A DNA stretch of 33,479 nt from an uncultured Brachyspira sp. (lineage in GTDB: Bacteria > Spirochaetota > Brachyspiria > Brachyspirales > Brachyspiraceae). The notes beneath the pieces are model-generated. The model was given only the letters and a program-made list of their open reading frames with translations, was not told the origin of the DNA and did not search any database. Shown here piece after piece: positions 25,209 to 33,479 of this stretch. The position numbers were made by a program, and so were the translations under genes. The DNA lies in NCBI RefSeq assembly GCF_944390845.1, contig NZ_CALXRM010000033.1:1-33479 (forward strand), in the 5' to 3' direction. Position 1 is the stretch's first letter; each line of letters starts with the position of its first letter.

Positions 25209-26969
25209 TTAATATATTAGTTCTTCATTTTCATCTTCTAAAACATAATTTGTTATTATTATGATTTCGTCTTTATTATCCAGCATTGTATCATAATTAG
25301 GGTTTAGAATTACATCATTATATCTTTTAACACCTATTAAAATAGTTTTCTTTTGTATAAAATATAAATATACATCTTTAAAACTTCTTGATTCATTAAA
25401 GTAATCAGCATAAGGCGACATTATTATATCTTTTCCATTTTTACTTAATAAACCGCAGAAAATATATAATATATTTGAACTTAATGAAGCCTGAGCCATA
25501 AGCATACCTATAAGTTTACCGCTTACTATGAAATCTCTTACATCATCTGAATATATTAAATTTCTTTTTTGTATTGAATTTAATAAAGATAATATAGCTA
25601 TATTTAAATTTTCTTTTCTGATTATTTGTCTTATTATTAATAGTACATTTATGCTTTTAACATCTGTTATATTATCTTCTGATATTAATACTATTTTGGT
25701 AGTATTTTCAGTTTTTAATTTTTCAAGTATGAATTTATATTTATTTTTTTCAGCCTTTATTGAATCATAACTTAACATTGTAATACTATGATTTTCTATA
25801 TATTCAGAAATTTCTTTTATTATTTCTACATATCCTTTTTCTTCACATATTAATAATATATTATTTTTGTATTTTATTATACTAGGTTTTATATTTGGAT
25901 ATTCTTTAACAGAATCATCATTATCATTTCTTGATAAAAATACTAATCTATTTTCTTTTTTTATAATATAATCATAATTAGGTATTAATAACTGACTTCT
26001 ATCTTCTTTAGTTATTCCGAGTAATATCATACCTTTATCTAAATATTTTAAAGCTGCATCTTTGAAACTATAATCTTCAAAATTATGTTCGTTTTCTATG
26101 CAAAATATATTGCCGTCATTTGAAAATAAATCCTCATAAACATTACTTAATCCTGTATATATAATACTTTGTGCTATAAGCTTATATAATATTTCATATT
26201 TATAAATAACATGAATAACGAAATTTTTATCCTCAATGGACTTAATAATTTCAATCGTATCCTCTTCATGTACAAGAACACATATATTTATTTTTTTATC
26301 TATTTCATCTTCTTCTATAATTTTTTTTAATGCTAGAAGTATATTCAAAGATTCAGTATCATCATTATTTATTATTGATATACTTGATGATTTTCCTATA
26401 TTCAGTAATTTTATATTTTCTATTCTGCTTGTAGTTCCTTCTCTTACTATTATGTTTGTATTTTTATATCCTTTGATAAAAGATACTCTTTTTCTTATAA
26501 CATCAACATTATGTTCAGATAATATTATTATAGTTTTTACTTTAGCCATAATAAATTCTTCAATTATAGTTAAAGCTTCTTCACCATAGCCTAAAATAAT
26601 AGCATGATTTTTTTCCATTATGAATGCATTACCTTTACTAAGATTATTAATTCTATCCTGTAAAGCTTTATTAATCATAGCTATAAGAGAACCCCAGCCG
26701 CATACACCAACGAATGTAACTAATAAAAATGTAATGACTATGCCTGTATTGCCTTCTACAGAAGATATATTTCCTGTATCTATGAATTGCATCAAACTAT
26801 CCCAAAATGCTTGCTTTGGAGGGTATTTGAATGCAACTATTATAAATATAGAAACTGTTAAAAGTAAAATTATTATTGCAAACACTAAAAGCATTAATTG
26901 ATAGAATAGCCCCTTGTTCAACATTCTGTCTATTCTATATTTTATATAATTAGATATATCTTTTATCAT
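25209..26969 (-). CDS. CASTOR/POLLUX-like ion channel with RCK (TrkA-N-like) domains
   Basis: This 586-aa membrane protein has two N-terminal spans (about 20-46 and 78-102 from the chosen start) with a pore-like segment FWDSLMQFIDTGNIS between them. A Rossmann-type regulator of K+ conductance follows, NHAIILGYGEEALTIIEEFI with GYGEEA as the nucleotide loop, and a second such domain starts near IKYKNNILLICEEKGYVEIIKEI. This matches bacterial homologues of plant CASTOR/POLLUX/DMI1 channels, which are Ca2+-gated cation channels. A TTG at 27011 begins the open frame, but GGAA precedes the ATG at 26969, so I start there. The ion passed cannot be read from sequence. Confidence 0.83.
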   Translation of the reverse strand: MIKDISNYIKYRIDRMLNKGLFYQLMLLVFAIIILLLTVSIFIIVAFKYPPKQAFWDSLMQFIDTGNISSVEGNTGIVITFLLVTFVGVCGWGSLIAMINKALQDRINNLSKGNAFIMEKNHAIILGYGEEALTIIEEFIMAKVKTIIILSEHNVDVIRKRVSFIKGYKNTNIIVREGTTSRIENIKLLNIGKSSSISIINNDDTESLNILLALKKIIEEDEIDKKINICVLVHEEDTIEIIKSIEDKNFVIHVIYKYEILYKLIAQSIIYTGLSNVYEDLFSNDGNIFCIENEHNFEDYSFKDAALKYLDKGMILLGITKEDRSQLLIPNYDYIIKKENRLVFLSRNDNDDSVKEYPNIKPSIIKYKNNILLICEEKGYVEIIKEISEYIENHSITMLSYDSIKAEKNKYKFILEKLKTENTTKIVLISEDNITDVKSINVLLIIRQIIRKENLNIAILSLLNSIQKRNLIYSDDVRDFIVSGKLIGMLMAQASLSSNILYIFCGLLSKNGKDIIMSPYADYFNESRSFKDVYLYFIQKKTILIGVKRYNDVILNPNYDTMLDNKDEIIIITNYVLEDENEELIY

Positions 26970-27207
26970 CTTACTATTCCATAAATAAACTATATTAAAG
27001 ATTATACTCAAGTAAATTAAAATTGCAAAATATTTTTTAATGTTTTACAGTTTATTGTAATAATATGGTATAATAGAGCATAGTAATAAATATTAAAATA
27101 TTCTATATGATAGTAAAATTATTACGAAAATGTTTTTATAATATTTTTAATAATTAATTTTCATATTGATTTTCATTTCAATAATATATAAATTAAGAGA
27201 GTAAAAC

Positions 27208-28079
27208 ATGAAAGAAAATAACAAATTATTTGATTATATAAGCGAAAGTGATAATATAAAAAGAATAAAAATATCTCATTCTATAAGAGGTAATTTTCAA
27301 AACTTTGGAGAAATGCCTCCTATAGATTTAGATATAGATTTGGACAAAGAATATAAAAATTATAAAAATGAACATCAAAATACTATAGATAATGTTATAA
27401 AGAAATTAAAAAATATAATACTATCAAAATTTAAAGAAAATAATATAACTAAAGATTATAAAATAGTTCTTTATGCAATAGCTCAAAATAGTATACTTGT
27501 TTCTATAGCTTATATATTAAAAAAATATGAATATGATTTTACTTTCTTGCCAAAACCTAAAGATTCAACATCTTGGGGATTAAAGATATAGAAATTGATT
27601 CTCCTGAATTAACAAGTTTTATAAAGAGTAAATCTAATATTATGAGAATAGATAATATTAATCACCCAATAGGAATAATATTATCTGGTCAATCTAATAT
27701 AGAAGGTGTAGAACAAGTTTATAAAGATGATAAGAATTTGATTATTAATAAAGGTTTCGATTATTCATACAGCAATATCATAACAATAACACATCAAATA
27801 ATATTAGAAGAACATTCTCATAAAAGTTTAGTTAATAAAAGATGTTATGATGTATTCACTAAAAAAATAGATGAAATTTTTAATGATATTCTTAAATATA
27901 GGAATTTAGAAGAAGTGCATATATTAAGTTCAATACCAGCTAATGGACTTTTATATGTAGGACAAAAAATGGCTGATGATAAATATGACCATTTAAACTT
28001 TTATATATATAATTACAGCAGCGACAATAATAGATACGAACTTGGTGCAATATTAAATAGTAATTTATTAGAATACTAA
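27208..28079 (+). pseudogene. Frameshifted SAVED-like cyclic-oligonucleotide sensor gene
   Basis: Two overlapping frames make one protein of about 290 residues. Frame A covers 27208-27591 (127 aa, stop TAG), and frame B continues to 28079. Adding one G in the run GGGG near 27574-27577 would join them as ...STSW-GIKDIEID.... The second half ends EEVHILSSIPANGLLYVGQK...FYIYN, which resembles the C-terminal half of SAVED domains, the CBASS ligand sensors. The first half has a matching YAIAQNSILVSIAYILKKYEYDFTFLPKP, fitting two CARF-like halves. No effector nuclease or nucleotidyltransferase lies nearby. The start has a purine-rich GAGAG site. The family call is by eye; the frame break may be real decay or a read error. 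Confidence 0.6.
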
Positions 28080-28108
28080 TTTATTTAATGTTTAGTATTC
28101 TAATAAAT
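28063..28108. repeat. Perfect 17-bp inverted repeat at the end of the SAVED-like gene
   Basis: ATTTATTAGAATACTAA (28063-28079) is the exact reverse complement of 28092-28108, with a 12-base loop. The left arm contains the stop codon. A third, partial arm with ATTTATTAG begins at 28111. No T-run follows directly, so a standard terminator is doubtful. It borders the composite repeat element to its right. Confidence 0.75.
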
Positions 28109-28119
28109 ATATTTATTAG

Positions 28120-28431
28120 TTTATACTAAAAATTTTTAACTTTGTCAATTTTTTGTTGTTCTTTTTCCCGCCGCATACGCTCTGCGGACTTCATCAAAGA
28201 ACCAAAAAGTGCAAATATAAAATTAGTATTAAATCATACTAATTATGTTTTACATGTAAGATAAATTACTAAATTTAAGTCGAAATGCAGCCTTTCGCGA
28301 AGCGTATCCGAGTTTATCGAGGATATAAGCTTCTTTGTGGCAACAAAAGAAGTGGGGTTTGGGGCAAAACCCCAAATATAAAACCAAAACATAAATTTAT
28401 TTTTGACAAAGTATAGTTGTTTAGGTATATA
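28120..28431. repeat. Second copy of the promoter-ended non-coding element (composite)
   Basis: The right end (28403-28431) is TTGACA-17-TATATA and matches the end of element 1 at 27 or more of 29 bases. The left end (28148 to 28120, minus strand) also reads TTGACA-17-TATAAA, but its spacer belongs to the other family found at 46-74. The interior shares 28279-28312 with 2433-2466 (32 of 34 bases). It contains hairpins CCGCA-TACGCTC-TGCGG (28171-28187), TTCTTTGT-ggca-ACAAAAGAA (about 28331-28352) and GGGGTTT-ggggc-AAAACCCC (28354-28373). It fills the gene-free stretch between the SAVED-like gene and the RND pump. An open frame at 28314-28508 on the minus strand lies inside the repeat and I do not call it. 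Confidence 0.7.
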
Positions 28432-28528
28432 TTAATCTGAAGAAATTTATTTTTTATATATAATAAAAAACTTTTTATAATTGCATAATAGAGTAGGTAT
28501 ACAATCATAAAAATTTTGAAAGCTAATT

Positions 28529-28558
28529 GATATATACTGAAAATTTTTAAGTTTGTAT
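28529..28558 (-). repeat. Solo promoter-like repeat end next to the RND gene
   Basis: Read on the minus strand this is TATACA, then a 17-base spacer identical to the one at 52-68, then TATATA. It is the same sequence as at 46-74 except that TTGACA has become TATACA. It lies just beyond the RND stop codon, facing left into the repeat element. It looks like a degenerate stand-alone element end. Confidence 0.6.
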
Positions 28559-28562
28559 AGTT

Positions 28563-31500
28563 TTAATTCTTATAATTTATTTTTATAAGTTTAAAATCTG
28601 CTGATATCATAAATAAACATGGTAAAAGTATCAATGTTAAAAGTGCAGCAAATAAAAGTCCGTAAGCCATAGCCATAACTATAGGTACTATCAAATCAGC
28701 ACGTCCTCCTATACCATAAACAGTTGGAAGAAGTCCGAATATTGTTGTAACTGTTGTTAAAAATATTGCTCTGAATCTGTCGCCTGCACCTTCAACTACT
28801 GCATTAAGTACATCTTCTTTTGTATGTATATTTCCTTGTTCAAGTATTCTATTTATCAAATCAACCATTATAATACCATTATTTACTACTACACCTGCAA
28901 GCCCAACTATACCAACAGCACCAACAAATGACATAGGCATTCTATGTGCAGCAAATCCTAGTATAACTCCTATTATTCCAAATGGTATTATACCCAAAAT
29001 CATGAAAGGCTGAACGAATTTATTAAATTGAAGAAGAAGTATTACATATATAGCAATGATAGCAATAACATATCCCCAAGCAATACCAATAATAGATCCT
29101 CTGGTTTCTTTTACCTCTCCTGCAAACTCTACACTTATATTAGGATAATCTTTTGATATTGAATTAAAATAATCCTGCATTGCATAAGTTGCTTGTATGG
29201 CAGTATTTTTTCCCTGTTCAATATCTGCAGTCATAGTTATTGATTTCTTTCCATTATAGTGTTTTATGCTTGATTGATTATTTGTAATATATATGTCTGC
29301 TATATCTTTTAATTGTATTAGTCTGTAATATGTATTTGGTATATATAGATTGTTAAGTACATTTGTATCATAAGTATATTTTTTATCTAATCTTACTCTG
29401 AAGTCCAATTTATTTTCAAACTGCTGAATGGAAGTAGCAACTACTCCTGCATAAGCAGCTCTCAATTCCCTTGCAGCATAAGCAACATTAACACCTAGTT
29501 CTGACATTCTATCATAATCAAATATTACTCTTAATTCTTCCTGTCCGATTTTGTCATCATCATCATAATTTATTATACCGTCCAAACTTAAAAGATGTTC
29601 TTTCATTTTATCTTTTACTTCTTTAACCATAGCAGTATCATTTCCTATTATTTTTATGTCTACTGCTTTACCAGGGTTTATTGGAAGTTTAGTATTAACT
29701 GTTATTAATTCTAATTCATCTTTTATTCCGCTTTTTTCTATTGCAAGATTTAAATCATCTACTATATCATAAGCTATTTTTTTTCTGTTATTGGCAGGAA
29801 CTAAATATATCATAGTACCGGCAAGATTATCCATTTCTTCAGATACTTCTACAGTGTTTTTATCTAATTGCTTTCCTAATAAACTGTATACCGCTATTAT
29901 ATCATTAGTATCTATTGTATCATAAATAATATTTTCTACCTGCTGAAGATATTTTTCTGTTTTGTATATAGAACTTCCAATACCTGTATCAATATTAACT
30001 ACTATAACATCAGCACTTGTATCATAAACTAAAGTAAACTTAGCAAATATTACTCTTGCTATTGCTAAAGTTATGAGCAATGTAACTACAAAAAATATAA
30101 ATACGATATATCTAAATTTTAATGTAAATCTTAAAAATTTAACGAAAGGTATTTTTAATTTATCGAATAATTTATCTTTATCAAAATCAAGCGGATTTTT
30201 GAAATTAAATCTCTTTCTTCTATGTTCTCCTGTAAGTTCTTCTTTAGTAATTAAGTTATTAGGCAAAATCAGAACAGCCTGAAATATACTTACAATCAAA
30301 GCAACAATTACAACTCTAGGATATTGATTTATTAATCTTCCCATAGTTCCAGTAACAAATATTATAGGAGCAAAAGATGCAACAGTTGTAAGCGTAGAAA
30401 CAAGCATAGGCATAAATACTTCACCTACAGCACTTTTAGTAGCATTAAGTCCTTTTATTCCTCTTTGATGATAATTAAAAATATTTTCTGAAACTACTAT
30501 TGAGTTGTCAACTATCATACCCAAAACCGTTATAATACCGCCTAAAGAAATTATATTAAATGTTATGCCAGAGTATGTCATATAAATAAGAGAAACAGAA
30601 ATAACTATAAGCATTCCAAGCGAAGTAAATATTGCACTTTTGAAATCCAAAAATATTATAAGTATTATAAATATGATTATGAATCCTGTTATAATATTTG
30701 AAGAAACGGCATTAAGCAAATCATTAATAGTTCTTGAGTTATCGGCCATAGGAACTATTTCTATATTATTTGGTATAGTTGCTTTGTTGTTTTCAAAATA
30801 TTTATTAACGTTGTCTATAGTTTTTAATATATCTGCATCTTCTTTTTTTATAATATTTATTGAATATCCATGCTGACTATTAACTCTCATATATACACTT
30901 TTATCAACAAATAATTCTTCAACTCTTGCTACATCTCCAATTCTTACTGGCTGACCATTGAATATAGAACGTATAATAACATTTGTAATAGATAATGGAT
31001 CTTGGAATTGACCTGTAGTTACAAGAAGTTTATTTTTTTCTTCTAAATCAGCATTTTCATCAGGCTTCATATTTCCGCTTGTAGAACGTATATTTCTTAA
31101 AGATAATGCCTGTATAATTTCTGTTAATGAAGTATAATATTCATTTAATTTATATGGATCTGCTAGTATTTGAATTTCCGGATCAGTTCTTCCATATACT
31201 TCAATATTTGCAACTCCGTCTACATATTTTAATTCTTTTTCAAATCTTTTGGATATATCGTAAAGTTCTTTTTCGCTTCCTTCCATTCCTTTTTTGAATC
31301 TTAAACCAAGATTGTATATAGGAAGTCTGTTGGCATTAGCTTCAAAAATTTTTATTTCTGAAACATCTTTTGATACATTAGGAGCATTCTGAAGACGTCT
31401 GAATATTTCATCTTTTACAGGTCTTGAATCTTTAAGGTTCATATCTATTCTTATAGTAAGAATTCCTGCATTTTCTATTATTATGGAATAAAATTCATCA

Positions 31501-31733
31501 ATGCCTGCTATAGTCTGCAGTTCATCTTCTATTGGAATCATAGCATATTGCTCAACGTCTTCTGGAGAAGCACCAGGATATATAACCTGAACTATCATAA
31601 CATCAAAGTTAGTTGATGGGAAAGCTTCTTTCTTTATATTAAGATAAGAGTATATTCCGACAGCTAAAGTAACCAAAATAATAACATTAACTAATAATCT
31701 GTTTTTTGCAAATAGTTCTATTATTCTATCCAT
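28563..31733 (-). CDS. RND-family efflux transporter, inner-membrane subunit
   Basis: This roughly 1056-aa resistance-nodulation-division pump has twelve spans and two large periplasmic loops. It is driven by ion exchange and exports hydrophobic or amphiphilic compounds through a TolC channel. Visible features include the N-terminal KEAFPSTNFDVMIVQVIYPGASPEDVEQ (periplasmic PN1 start) and GGIITVLGMIVDNSIVVSEN in TM4, with Asp409 at the AcrB Asp407 position and Asn410 at Asp408. Others are FAPIIFVTGTMGRL and GVVVNNGIIMVDLINRI in the second half. The frame opens at a TTG (31778) overlapping the tolC stop, but GGAA precedes the ATG at 31733. It follows tolC after 41 bases. No adaptor gene lies between. 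Confidence 0.92.
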   Translation of the reverse strand: MDRIIELFAKNRLLVNVIILVTLAVGIYSYLNIKKEAFPSTNFDVMIVQVIYPGASPEDVEQYAMIPIEDELQTIAGIDEFYSIIIENAGILTIRIDMNLKDSRPVKDEIFRRLQNAPNVSKDVSEIKIFEANANRLPIYNLGLRFKKGMEGSEKELYDISKRFEKELKYVDGVANIEVYGRTDPEIQILADPYKLNEYYTSLTEIIQALSLRNIRSTSGNMKPDENADLEEKNKLLVTTGQFQDPLSITNVIIRSIFNGQPVRIGDVARVEELFVDKSVYMRVNSQHGYSINIIKKEDADILKTIDNVNKYFENNKATIPNNIEIVPMADNSRTINDLLNAVSSNIITGFIIIFIILIIFLDFKSAIFTSLGMLIVISVSLIYMTYSGITFNIISLGGIITVLGMIVDNSIVVSENIFNYHQRGIKGLNATKSAVGEVFMPMLVSTLTTVASFAPIIFVTGTMGRLINQYPRVVIVALIVSIFQAVLILPNNLITKEELTGEHRRKRFNFKNPLDFDKDKLFDKLKIPFVKFLRFTLKFRYIVFIFFVVTLLITLAIARVIFAKFTLVYDTSADVIVVNIDTGIGSSIYKTEKYLQQVENIIYDTIDTNDIIAVYSLLGKQLDKNTVEVSEEMDNLAGTMIYLVPANNRKKIAYDIVDDLNLAIEKSGIKDELELITVNTKLPINPGKAVDIKIIGNDTAMVKEVKDKMKEHLLSLDGIINYDDDDKIGQEELRVIFDYDRMSELGVNVAYAARELRAAYAGVVATSIQQFENKLDFRVRLDKKYTYDTNVLNNLYIPNTYYRLIQLKDIADIYITNNQSSIKHYNGKKSITMTADIEQGKNTAIQATYAMQDYFNSISKDYPNISVEFAGEVKETRGSIIGIAWGYVIAIIAIYVILLLQFNKFVQPFMILGIIPFGIIGVILGFAAHRMPMSFVGAVGIVGLAGVVVNNGIIMVDLINRILEQGNIHTKEDVLNAVVEGAGDRFRAIFLTTVTTIFGLLPTVYGIGGRADLIVPIVMAMAYGLLFAALLTLILLPCLFMISADFKLIKINYKN

Positions 31734-31774
31734 ATTCAAATTCCAATTAAATATATAAATTTGTTTTAATATTA

Positions 31775-33280
31775 TCAATTACTTAGAAGTACTAGAGAAT
31801 TATAATCCATAACAGTACTTATTATCATATATTCCAAATTAAGAAGTTCTGCTCTTGCCTGTGCTAAATCAAGCCTTGCATTTATTATTTCATCTATAGG
31901 GAGTCGTCCTTGTCTGAATTTTGTATTCTGCGTTCTTATTCTTGATACTATTGCATTTACTTCTAATTTTTTATTCTCAAGCATTTTTTTGTATGCCTCA
32001 AACTCATCATAATAAGTGCCTATCTGTACATCAAAATCTCTATTAACTCTGTCAAAATCAGCAGTAACCGCATTCAAAGCTGCATAGGCATCTTCCATTT
32101 TAGCCTTAGCATCATGTCCGCCTATAGGGTAGGAGAACATAAGCCCTACAAAATAATCAACATTAGTCATACTAGAAAAAGATTTAAAATACCCGCTATC
32201 ATCTAAACTTGATAATGATACGCTTCCTACTATAGATAAATCAGGCAATGCATTATTTTTCATTATTGATAAAGCATATTCGCTTCTTAATTTTAATTGA
32301 TAAGCCATTTGACCTTGAGCACTTTCTAAAAATGGTACTATATCTATTTTAGCATTTATTGAAGTATCAAGTGTTTGAGTCCAATCATCTTCATTTGGTA
32401 TAATATTTTCTTCCGGTATAAAGAATTGAATATTTCTAATTATCTTTTTTAACATCAATTCTGATTTGTCTTTTGCTTCTATATATTTTAGTGTTTGTCT
32501 TTTTGCATTCTGATATGAGTCATTATCTATAACACCGCTTGTATATCTTTTATAAACTTGATTTTCAAATGTTCTAGCTTCTCTTATCATTTCATCATAC
32601 AAAGCTATTAATTTTCTTGCCATTATCCATTGATAATAAATTTTCTGATAAGATGTTAATACACTGTTATCATCTATTATTCTTTTTAATTTTGCTATAG
32701 TAAGCTGATATTCTGCATCTTTTATAGGGTATCTGTCCAATTTACCGAAAAAATCTCTCAATATAGGCTGTGCTATTTGTATTTTAATGCTTGGATAATA
32801 GTATTTAAAATTATTAGTACTTAAATTTGGAAGTTTTCCATTTATTGTGCCAAAAGGAGTATCAACTGGTAAAGAAATATCTCCTGTATTAAAGTCTCCG
32901 AAAAAACTATCATGCTTTATTTCTACAGACCATCTAGTTCCAGAGTATGGTACAAGTCCGCTGAATCCTGCACCTATTCTAAAACCATTATAATTAAAAT
33001 CTGATGTAGGAACAAAATTGTATTCATCAAAATGACTTTGCATTCCTATAGCACCAGCCTGCAAATCAAATTTAACATCTCCGGAACTTTTAGCCTTTGT
33101 TAAATTATTTGCAGCATTACTTTCCTGAGATGCTGTCAATTTCATCTCTGGTATCAATGCTTTTATTCTTTCCATATACTGAGTATAAGGTAATATGGCA
33201 GTTTCATTAGTTTGTGCGAAAATAAAAAAATTAAAAAGAACAGAATGCAAAACAATAATATATATCAATTTCCTAAACAC
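31775..33280 (-). CDS. TolC-family outer-membrane efflux protein
   Basis: This 501-aa protein has a signal peptide ending near FIFA-Q (cleavage about residue 22) and a mature part of two OEP repeats, with long amphipathic helices and short strands. The first repeat is about 40-240, with SSGDVKFDLQAGAIGMQ and the NFKYYYPSIKIQIAQPILRDFFGKLDRYPI stretch. The second has DLSIVGSVSLSSL, FSYPIGGHDAKAKMEDA and LDLAQARAELLNLEYMIIST. It forms the trimeric exit duct for the RND pump, whose gene follows after 41 bases. The start is GTG at 33280, with AGGTG seven bases upstream. A possible promoter, TTGATA (33338-33333), 16 bases, TAAAAT (33316-33311), lies upstream. Confidence 0.9.
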   Translation of the reverse strand: MFRKLIYIIVLHSVLFNFFIFAQTNETAILPYTQYMERIKALIPEMKLTASQESNAANNLTKAKSSGDVKFDLQAGAIGMQSHFDEYNFVPTSDFNYNGFRIGAGFSGLVPYSGTRWSVEIKHDSFFGDFNTGDISLPVDTPFGTINGKLPNLSTNNFKYYYPSIKIQIAQPILRDFFGKLDRYPIKDAEYQLTIAKLKRIIDDNSVLTSYQKIYYQWIMARKLIALYDEMIREARTFENQVYKRYTSGVIDNDSYQNAKRQTLKYIEAKDKSELMLKKIIRNIQFFIPEENIIPNEDDWTQTLDTSINAKIDIVPFLESAQGQMAYQLKLRSEYALSIMKNNALPDLSIVGSVSLSSLDDSGYFKSFSSMTNVDYFVGLMFSYPIGGHDAKAKMEDAYAALNAVTADFDRVNRDFDVQIGTYYDEFEAYKKMLENKKLEVNAIVSRIRTQNTKFRQGRLPIDEIINARLDLAQARAELLNLEYMIISTVMDYNSLVLLSN

Positions 33281-33310
33281 TTTCTAACACCTATTAAAAA
33301 TATTGTATAT

Positions 33311-33338
33311 ATTTTATTATTTTTGTTTTTTTTATCAA
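33311..33338 (-). promoter_or_regulatory. Possible promoter of the tolC-RND operon
   Basis: On the minus strand TTGATA (33338-33333), 16 bases and TAAAAT (33316-33311) lie about 31 bases before the GTG start of tolC. The match is moderate and the region is AT-rich, so chance is possible. Confidence 0.35.
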
Positions 33339-33479
33339 GTACAATAAAATTACTATTGTATGATAAACTACATTTTTTATTTTTTGTAAATTATCAGTAT
33401 AAAAAACTGCACAGGAGCCAGACATATTGCATTAAGTATTCCTTAGTTTTTTAAAGTATAACATAGGTGTATCATAATT

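Noticed and set aside
27560-27595. Programmed -1 frameshift in the SAVED-like gene
   Set aside because: The overlap contains no X-XXY-YYZ slippery heptamer and no clear stimulatory hairpin; a lost G in a G-run is simpler.
28314-28508. 64-codon minus-strand frame
   Set aside because: It spans the end of element 2 and non-coding sequence; nothing recognisable is encoded.
31734-31778. Longer RND start at TTG 31778
   Set aside because: It overlaps the tolC stop codon and adds residues not typical of RND N-termini; the ATG at 31733 has GGAA before it and begins the usual first helix.
1-33479. CRISPR array, prophage or transposase genes
   Set aside because: No regularly spaced direct repeats and no integrase, capsid or transposase-like protein were seen on either strand.

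Overview
The window is very AT-rich with A/T-ending codons. Its gene families (plastic spirochaetal lipobox, Na+-pumping oxaloacetate decarboxylase, ankyrin proteins, many K/N/I-rich proteins) suggest an anaerobic spirochaete, most probably a Brachyspira. This assignment rests on composition and protein character; no database search was run. Almost all of the sequence is chromosomal housekeeping or core-accessory content. No phage, plasmid or transposase gene is visible.

Layout. 1-2.3 kb: mscL with an added zinc ribbon and a dicarboxylate/amino-acid:cation symporter. 2.3-2.7 kb: a 362-bp non-coding element with inverted ends, each end a promoter-like TTGACA-17-TATATA sequence pointing outward. 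2.7-8.0 kb (minus strand): a membrane-anchored coiled-coil protein with a small partner gene, an RlmB-like rRNA methyltransferase, a long-chain acyl-CoA ligase and a GT4 glycosyltransferase. 8.1-9.8 kb: a lipoprotein esterase and a HAD phosphatase converging on a shared terminator. 9.9-12.9 kb: a ravA-viaA operon. 12.9-16.6 kb (minus): a large protein joining a YidC/Oxa1-like domain to a membrane block and a sulfatase/LtaS-like domain, then glutamate racemase. 16.8-20.3 kb: the oadGAB Na+ pump operon. 20.4-24.4 kb: a DUF2156 protein, a divergent flavin reductase/HxlR pair, an SRPBCC protein and an AI-2E family permease. 24.5-24.7 kb: tRNA-Ile(GAU) and tRNA-Ala(UGC) with no rRNA nearby. 24.8-27.0 kb: an ankyrin protein and a CASTOR/POLLUX-like ion channel. 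27.2-28.1 kb: a SAVED-like gene broken by a frameshift. 28.1-28.6 kb: a second, composite copy of the non-coding element. 28.6-33.3 kb (minus): TolC and an RND pump with no adaptor gene between them.

How the genes work together. The oad operon couples oxaloacetate decarboxylation to Na+ export; the symporter may use a cation gradient, though its coupling ion is not known. RavA (MoxR AAA+) and ViaA (VWA) form a known chaperone-like pair. TolC and RND form two parts of a tripartite pump. The flavin reductase and HxlR regulator share a compact divergent control region.

The items most worth following up are the YidC-sulfatase fusion, whose hydrophilic-groove arginine appears replaced by Asn; the promoter-ended dispersed element; the frameshifted lone SAVED-like gene; and the tRNA-Ile/tRNA-Ala pair standing alone.
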